NCBI GenBank assembly: GCA_018821745.1
Contig: JAHJLU010000819.1
Location: forward strand, 1-10,180
Source of the DNA: Myxococcota bacterium
Lineage (GTDB): Bacteria > Myxococcota_A > Polyangia > HGW-17
Reading direction: 5' to 3'
DNA: 10,180 bases
The notes below the pieces were generated by a model. It was not told the DNA's origin and did no database searches. It saw only the letters and a list, made by a program, of their open reading frames with translations. A program made the position numbers and the translations under genes. The first letter of the stretch is position 1; the number at the start of each line of letters is the position of its first letter. Positions 5,612-10,180 of the stretch are shown here, piece by piece.

Positions 5612-8600
5612 TCAGTTGAGCATTGAGGCTATTATTTCCTGCAGCTCCGAGGGTTTGAAGGGTTTGGACAACTGAACATTGCTGACGGTGGTCAAATACT
5701 CGCGGGATTTGGGGGTAAAGGCTCCGCCGGAGATAAACACAAAGCGCTGCGACAAAGGAGGATTGTGCGACCGCACCCACTGGTGCAGCTCCATCCCCGA
5801 GATGACGGGCATCATCAGATCACACAGGATCACATCGAAGTCAGGATCCGCCAGGAGGATCTCCCTGGCCTCCTCGCCGGAACACGCCTCAACCGTGTCA
5901 TGGGTCTTGAGGATCCGAACAATCAGGCTCCGAACACTCTTCTCGTCATCAACGATCAGAATCCGCGCCTTTCTCTCGGACGTTGAACAGTACACCCCGG
6001 CGGGTTTCTTTTGAGCCACTTCCCTCTCACCTGCGGGCAGCCTAACGATAAAGGAGGTCCCGACTCCCTGCTGGCTCTGGACGCTGATGCTTCCTCCGTA
6101 GCCCGTGATAATATTTTTGGTGATGGCCAACCCGAGGCCCGATCCCATCCCCCTGCGTTTGGTGGTGAAAAAGGGCTCAAACAGCCGTCCCAGGTTATCA
6201 GGGGGAATCCCTTCGCCGGAATCGCTGACCTCCACACACACCTCGCTGTCCTCCAGCCAGGTTCTGACACGGATCTCGTTGACATCCACGGCCCCTTCGT
6301 CAATGGCATGGCAGGCGTTGATGATGAGATTGAGGAACACCTGCGACAGCCGCCCCTCGCAGGCATTCACCGATGGAACCCGGCCGTACTCCTTCACCAG
6401 CGTCGCTCGGTATTTTATCTCGTTACCAGCCAGGCCGATGGCGCTGTCGAGGATGCGATTGACATCCACGGCGACAGGTTCTTCGTTCTCAACGCGGGCA
6501 AACGTCCCCAGGCCCCGGGTGATGTCGCAAATGCGGGTTACCCCCTCAAGGGCATCGGAAAACCGAACCCCAACGTCGGCAAAAAATTCCCGCTGCAGAT
6601 AGGGATTGTCAACTCCCGGCGCCCGCTGTTCCGGGGAGTCCCCGCCGCGCAGACCCAGATGCCCCAGCACTGTCTCCATGGAATCCAGCATGGGGGGAAG
6701 ATCCTCGGCGAGGCTCTCCATATTGAAGAGCACATAGGAGAGGGGGTTGTTGATCTCGTGGGCGACACCGGCGGCGAGCATTCCCATGCTGGAGAGTCGA
6801 TCCGACTGCGTGAGCTGCGCCTGCATCTGTATGCGTTCCGTGATATCACGGGTAGTTCCCTGGAGGAGGAGTGGGTCCCCGGCAGTATCGAACAACACCC
6901 TCCCGTGTACTTCCACGGAAACAGAGCTGCCGTCTTTCTTCTTCATAACCGTCTCAAAGACCCTGCCCCGGCCCGAAGGCCCCTCACTGACGGCCTGCTC
7001 TATAATGCGCTCTATCTGCTCCAGAGAGTGGGCATCGCAATGTTCAGAGAGGCGTGTTCCTGTCCACTCCTCCGGAGTATGTCCCGTGAGATGAATAATG
7101 GCGGGGTTCACATACTGAAACTGCAAATCGAGCCCCATGGTCCAGATGACATCGAGGGTATTCTCCGCCAGCAGACGGTATCGCCTCTCCTCGTCCTGAA
7201 GCGCCTGCTCTGCCTGCATTTTCTGAATCGCCATGGCAGCAAGCCGGGCAAAGGCATTGGCCATTTGCACTTGCTCCGCATCAAACTCGCCCGCACACTT
7301 CACCAGAGCAATAAACCCCGCACTCCTCCCTGAAATGTGCACCGGGGCGATGAGCGCACTACTGGCCGTCCGTCCCTCCCCCACAAGTAAAGCCGCCAGC
7401 CCGGGAGGCACATCGTGGTTGTATAACACAGGGTCCGTACTGCCAAGAATCTCACCGGGGAGATCCTCCAGCGACATCCTGATTTTTCCGCCTCCTGAAG
7501 ATCCCTGCTGGCTCTCTCTTACCTTCACTTGAGTGGAACCGGGGACAAGAAACTCGCATAACTCCGCCGACTCCTCCACGAGGGCCAACCCCGCAGCATC
7601 GGCACTCAGGAGGCGCCTCGCCTCCTCACAGATCCCTTCGATGACCGTGGCAAAGCTGCTCCCCGATAGAAGCTCCCGCACACCCTGGAGGATGGCGTTG
7701 AGCTCACGGCTCCTCAGGGAGCTCATGGAGAGGGCTGTGCGCGAAAGCCCCTCGGCGGTCCGCTGCTGTGTAATGTCCACCACACTCCCCAGAAAATAGG
7801 AGGGATTCCCCTCGGCATCCCTGACCAGGCATGAATCGAGGATCCCCTGGATTCTTGTGCCATTTTTTTGAATAAACCCTTTCTCCATGCGAAAATGATC
7901 AATCTCTCCCCGCGCCAGTTGACTCTGGAGCTTGAGGTTCACCTGCACCACCTCGGGATCGGTAAAATCCGCCAGGTGCATCCCTGTCAACTCCTCCTCG
8001 GAGTACCCCAGGAGACGGCAGTACGCTTCGTTGGCATGCTCAATAAGGAATCCCAGGGAGACCCGGGCCACGCCGATTCCCATGTGCTCGTATATTTTCC
8101 TGAACCGCTCCTCGCTGTCCCGAAGCGCTTCCCGGGCACGCGCCTGCTCGGTGATATCCTGAAAGGACCCCACGAGCTGCGTAATTTTGCCCCCGTGGTC
8201 CTTCAGCGCCTCGCCCCGTGCCACACATCGGCGATTATCACCGCTCCGGGTAATGGCGGTCAACTCCAGCTCATAGGGGATCCCTTCCTCCACACACCGG
8301 GAGACCAGCTTGGTGAGCCGCTCCATATCCCCTGGTCCATACAAGGAGCTGTGTTCCGAAAAAGAGGGGGCACCCTCAGTTGGCTCCATTCCGAATATAC
8401 GAAAGAGCTCAGGAGACCACCGGACCGTGTCCGTGGCAATTTCCCACTCCCAGCTCCCCACCCCGGCGATCCGCTCTGTTCGCTCCAGAGCGAAATACTT
8501 CTGCCGCAGAGCTTCTTCTGTGGCATGGAGCTGCTGGTAATTGGCCGCGAGCTGCTGGTTGGTCGCACGAAGCTGCTGCTCCGTCGCCCGGAGCTGCTGG

Positions 8601-8692
8601 TTGCTCGCCTCCAGCTCCCGCAGCGCATCTTCAAGACGCTGTTCACGGGAACATTCACTGTCCGGGGATTTCGGTTCTTTCGTATTGTCCAT
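5612..8692 (-). CDS. Soluble hybrid sensor histidine kinase (coiled coil, PAS, PAS, GAF, PAS, HisKA, HATPase, receiver)
   Basis: A 1026-residue signalling kinase with no membrane segment, so it should sense a cytoplasmic signal. Domains in order: a Q-rich heptad coiled coil (about 17-75); PAS 1 with PAC (76-185, ending GSFQDITEQ); PAS 2 (192-310, ending VVDITQQR); GAF (about 330-495); PAS 3 (499-620, ending TRDITER); HisKA dimerisation domain with the H-box GVAHEINNPL and phospho-acceptor His645; HATPase (about 775-887) with N-box Asn788/Asn792, G1 DSGEGIP (824-830), F-box EPFFTTK (839-845) and G2 GMGSGLGLAI (848-857); and a receiver (909-1025) with Asp915/Asp916, phospho-acceptor Asp958, Ser988 and Lys1010. 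All transmitter and receiver residues are intact, so phosphate should flow His645 to Asp958 and then probably to an HPt protein or regulator encoded elsewhere. H-box and N-box are about 145 residues apart, with an insertion near 662-705. The ATG at 8690-8692 lies 11 nt after the cheD stop, with only a weak AGGG site that overlaps that stop. The bound ligand or cofactor cannot be inferred. Confidence 0.95.
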   Translation of the reverse strand: MDNTKEPKSPDSECSREQRLEDALRELEASNQQLRATEQQLRATNQQLAANYQQLHATEEALRQKYFALERTERIAGVGSWEWEIATDTVRWSPELFRIFGMEPTEGAPSFSEHSSLYGPGDMERLTKLVSRCVEEGIPYELELTAITRSGDNRRCVARGEALKDHGGKITQLVGSFQDITEQARAREALRDSEERFRKIYEHMGIGVARVSLGFLIEHANEAYCRLLGYSEEELTGMHLADFTDPEVVQVNLKLQSQLARGEIDHFRMEKGFIQKNGTRIQGILDSCLVRDAEGNPSYFLGSVVDITQQRTAEGLSRTALSMSSLRSRELNAILQGVRELLSGSSFATVIEGICEEARRLLSADAAGLALVEESAELCEFLVPGSTQVKVRESQQGSSGGGKIRMSLEDLPGEILGSTDPVLYNHDVPPGLAALLVGEGRTASSALIAPVHISGRSAGFIALVKCAGEFDAEQVQMANAFARLAAMAIQKMQAEQALQDEERRYRLLAENTLDVIWTMGLDLQFQYVNPAIIHLTGHTPEEWTGTRLSEHCDAHSLEQIERIIEQAVSEGPSGRGRVFETVMKKKDGSSVSVEVHGRVLFDTAGDPLLLQGTTRDITERIQMQAQLTQSDRLSSMGMLAAGVAHEINNPLSYVLFNMESLAEDLPPMLDSMETVLGHLGLRGGDSPEQRAPGVDNPYLQREFFADVGVRFSDALEGVTRICDITRGLGTFARVENEEPVAVDVNRILDSAIGLAGNEIKYRATLVKEYGRVPSVNACEGRLSQVFLNLIINACHAIDEGAVDVNEIRVRTWLEDSEVCVEVSDSGEGIPPDNLGRLFEPFFTTKRRGMGSGLGLAITKNIITGYGGSISVQSQQGVGTSFIVRLPAGEREVAQKKPAGVYCSTSERKARILIVDDEKSVRSLIVRILKTHDTVEACSGEEAREILLADPDFDVILCDLMMPVISGMELHQWVRSHNPPLSQRFVFISGGAFTPKSREYLTTVSNVQLSKPFKPSELQEIIASMLN
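8504..8608 (-). repeat. Five 21-bp tandem units encoding a Q-Q-L heptad coiled coil
   Basis: Inside the kinase gene, residues 29-63 are five consecutive seven-residue units of the form A-(S/T/N)-x-Q-Q-L-x, the last one degenerating to A-T-E-E-A-L-R. At DNA level the units are recognisable 21-bp tandem repeats, each carrying the plus-strand core GAGCTGCTG or AAGCTGCTG. Leu at a fixed heptad position and charged or amide residues elsewhere indicate a parallel coiled coil joining the kinase dimer at its N-terminus. Similar Q-Q-L heptads are common before PAS domains in large bacterial sensor kinases. Confidence 0.8.
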
Positions 8693-8703
8693 ATTTTCAC
8701 ACC

Positions 8704-9240
8704 CTATTCCCGTGGATTACACCAGAGGAGCTCCTCCACCCCACACCCCGTAGTGCAGTAAAATGCCACTCTCTCCAGATCCATACGGAAGCCGCGCCGC
8801 TCGAATCCCCCCACGGAAGAGGCCAGGATCACCACTCCGAGCTTTTCCAGAACTTCGCGCGCAGACCGGATATTTGCACCGCAGATGGTGTCGTCGGGCC
8901 GCCGCAGGACATTTCCGCCACCGGCGATGACAGCGACCATACGCTCTCCTCCCAGCCCCCGGATCTGGTCCACAAGAGCGGGAAGCACCTCCCCGGCATA
9001 CAGATGAGTTCTGTCCTTTCTCCCCGCAGGAGCCACTCCCGGAAGCAATATATGGGCCAGTCCCCCAACCTTGTTTTTGATATCGGCTATCCCCACTGCC
9101 ATACACGATCCTATGGCACTGGCACGCAGCGCGCCCCCACACTGAACCATCCACGCACCGGTCACCACTTCGGAGGGCAGCGGCCCATTGCCCCCCGGGG
9201 GTCCAGGATGCACGTCCAGAAACGCTGGGTATTCAGTCAT
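8704..9240 (-). CDS. cheD: CheD-type chemoreceptor glutamine deamidase
   Basis: A 178-residue protein of the CheD family, which deamidates specific glutamines (and hydrolyses methyl esters) on chemoreceptors, in some species under CheC control. The ATG at 9238-9240 follows GGAG with a 5-nt spacer. The core is clear: IGSC with probable nucleophile Cys46; GGLAHILLPG with probable catalytic His63, 17 residues later as in characterised CheD proteins; YAGEVLPALVDQI (81-93); the glycine-rich AVIAGGGNVL (103-112); GANIRSAREVLEKLGV (121-136); and SVGGFERRGFRMDLE (142-156). The conserved Thr six residues before the nucleophile in Thermotoga CheD is Ala40 here, with Ser41 beside it. The N-terminus is about 20 residues longer than the minimal domain and Pro/Gly-rich, and the C-terminal tail has three extra cysteines (162, 166, 174). 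It lies 11 nt upstream of the hybrid kinase gene, and no other chemotaxis gene is in view. Confidence 0.88.
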   Translation of the reverse strand: MTEYPAFLDVHPGPPGGNGPLPSEVVTGAWMVQCGGALRASAIGSCMAVGIADIKNKVGGLAHILLPGVAPAGRKDRTHLYAGEVLPALVDQIRGLGGERMVAVIAGGGNVLRRPDDTICGANIRSAREVLEKLGVVILASSVGGFERRGFRMDLERVAFYCTTGCGVEELLWCNPRE

Positions 9241-9335
9241 TCATTCTCCGGGGCACCGGCACTATGCGTCTCTTGTTACAAGGGGTATTCAACAGACTTA
9301 ATGTTGGGCGGATCCCCGGTCAATGTCAACGGATT
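9241..9335 (-). promoter_or_regulatory. Possible promoter region upstream of cheD
   Basis: This 95-bp spacer separates the flavoprotein gene from cheD. A perfect TTGACA lies on the minus strand at plus-strand 9324-9329, immediately followed by a second TTGACC. The hexamer 17 bp downstream is CAACAT (plus-strand 9301-9306), a poor -10, so activator help or another sigma factor would be needed. Transcription would start about 55 nt before the cheD ATG. No terminator hairpin is seen, so co-transcription with the flavoprotein gene remains possible. Confidence 0.35.
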
Positions 9336-10180
9336 TCAGGTGTTTTTTCTGGCACGCTCAAGAATTTTTTTATAGGGGCGGACCATCCCCGGCACCATTT
9401 CCTTGGTGTAGAATCGTTTCCTGAGCCCCGGCGTTTTCAGAAGCATATACAACAAAGCATTGACCATGCGACGTCCCAGGCGGCCCGTGGGGAAATCATA
9501 CAGTTTATTCCGTGCGAAATACTGGTGATCATGCTGGAAAACCACCCCGAGGCTGCCAAATATTTCATCCCGGAAGACCTTGTGGGCACAGAGCGCCTGG
9601 AAGCGTCGGGGCTGAATGTACCCCGCCTCACTGGCCGACAGCAGCTCCGCCGCCATGTTGTCCAGGTCGGCCTCGATGCCTTCATGGTCCGGGTTCTCGT
9701 CGGTGACAAAGTCAAAGAGGTTGTTTTGGCTGTACCCCATGAAGCCGTCGAATACCTCCCGGATATAGGGATAGTCCGAAAGCGGACCGCTCAGGATGAC
9801 CCCCATCTGACGCCCCTGCACCAGGGGGACGTGCCCGTTGAAGAAGAGCCGGGTGAGGAAGGCCTGCCATCGTGAGGTGAGGTAGCAGTGCTCCACGTCG
9901 GAGGCAAAGACGACGATGTCCGATTTAGTCAGCACCGAGTCCACAATCTCCCGGTGACCATCTTTTTCCGTGAACACACAGCGCAGATCCATGGCGCAGG
10001 CGAGACAACCCGTACATCCCGAGATCAGGTTCAGAGACTCGAGCCACACCACCCTCGGTTTCACCATGAAATTGGAACCGAACCGCCGGATCATGGCGGG
10101 CAGGTTCGAGTCATCCCGGGTCTTGTCCGCAAAAATAACCACGGAGCGGGTGCCGTTGTCCAGAGAAGGGGTCCGGTCCT
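9336..10180 (-). CDS. Iron-sulfur flavoprotein (NADPH-dependent FMN reductase/flavodoxin fold), 5' end outside window
   Basis: The reading frame is open from the right edge to the TGA at 9336-9338, giving at least 281 residues. A GTG at 10140-10142 is in frame but has no ribosome-binding site and would begin within the first strand of the fold (VVIFADK), so the true start is probably beyond the window. The sequence shows a flavodoxin-like first strand and a compact cysteine motif, SGCTGCLACAMDLRC, that is C-x2-C-x2-C-x5-C (plus-strand about 9978-10016), matching the 4Fe-4S motif of Isf-type iron-sulfur flavoproteins. Next come the typical strand SDIVVFASDVEH and the helix SRWQAFLTRLFF. The family binds FMN and passes electrons between ferredoxin-like or NAD(P)H donors and various acceptors, usually as a cytoplasmic dimer in anaerobes. 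The C-terminal 100 residues (FQHDHQYFARNKLYDFPTGR onward) are basic and not familiar. The substrate is unknown. The gene lies 95 bp upstream of cheD on the same strand. Confidence 0.78.
   Translation of the reverse strand, partial: DRTPSLDNGTRSVVIFADKTRDDSNLPAMIRRFGSNFMVKPRVVWLESLNLISGCTGCLACAMDLRCVFTEKDGHREIVDSVLTKSDIVVFASDVEHCYLTSRWQAFLTRLFFNGHVPLVQGRQMGVILSGPLSDYPYIREVFDGFMGYSQNNLFDFVTDENPDHEGIEADLDNMAAELLSASEAGYIQPRRFQALCAHKVFRDEIFGSLGVVFQHDHQYFARNKLYDFPTGRLGRRMVNALLYMLLKTPGLRKRFYTKEMVPGMVRPYKKILERARKNT

Noticed and set aside
5598..5622. CTGATGAG near the kinase stop, resembling the hammerhead ribozyme core
   Set aside because: No downstream GAAA core element and no matching stems flank it, so it is a chance match.
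6011..7333. A 440-codon open frame on the plus strand, antisense to the histidine kinase
   Set aside because: It lies fully opposite the kinase gene, whose domain motifs are unmistakable. GC-rich codon use commonly leaves the opposite strand open, and the translation shows no recognisable domain.
7868..9375. Two long plus-strand frames (297 and 331 codons) opposite the kinase N-terminus and cheD
   Set aside because: Both are antisense to well-supported genes, and their low-complexity segments mirror the kinase heptad repeats. No ribosome-binding site or domain supports them.

Overview
The window looks like part of a Gram-negative, GC-rich bacterial chromosome. The supporting features are an exported cysteine-rich Sel1/Hcp-type repeat protein, a probable lipoprotein, a probable outer-membrane beta-barrel protein, a soluble hybrid histidine kinase with three PAS domains and a GAF domain, a CheD deamidase and an iron-sulfur flavoprotein. 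This mix, with Q-Q-L heptads in the kinase linker, fits a deltaproteobacterial-type lineage (Myxococcota, Bradymonadota or Desulfobacterota). That placement is inference: there is no rRNA or other phylogenetic marker. I see no insertion sequence, phage gene, tRNA, CRISPR array or integration site. All eight coding frames read cleanly without frameshifts.

Layout. The left edge carries the 5' part of a Na+/phosphate cotransporter-family gene on the minus strand. A 165-bp divergent spacer separates it from a plus-strand pair: a 584-residue secreted protein with regularly spaced CX7C pairs, then a 447-residue putative lipoprotein with propeller-like sequence. The lipoprotein gene converges, with a 7-bp gap, on a minus-strand block that runs to the right edge. 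In transcription order that block is: an iron-sulfur flavoprotein (5' end outside the window), cheD, the hybrid histidine kinase, a 482-bp AT-rich gap with overlapping inverted repeats, an outer-membrane barrel-like protein, a 200-bp gap, and a small STAS/SpoIIAA-like protein.

How the genes may work together. The cheD and kinase genes are 11 bp apart, and the cheD stop codon overlaps the weak ribosome-binding site of the kinase gene, so they are very likely co-transcribed and possibly translationally coupled. No cheA, cheW, cheC, chemoreceptor or other chemotaxis gene is visible, which is unusual for cheD and suggests it serves the kinase or acts on distant receptors. The kinase has a complete transmitter and a C-terminal receiver but no membrane segment and no output domain, so its partner (HPt protein or response regulator) must be elsewhere. 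The envelope proteins (Hcp-type, lipoprotein, barrel) have no clear functional link to the signalling pair beyond proximity.

The best candidates for something new are the cheD-kinase pairing with an altered CheD active-site neighbourhood, the structured gap upstream of the barrel gene, and the unassigned lipoprotein and barrel families.
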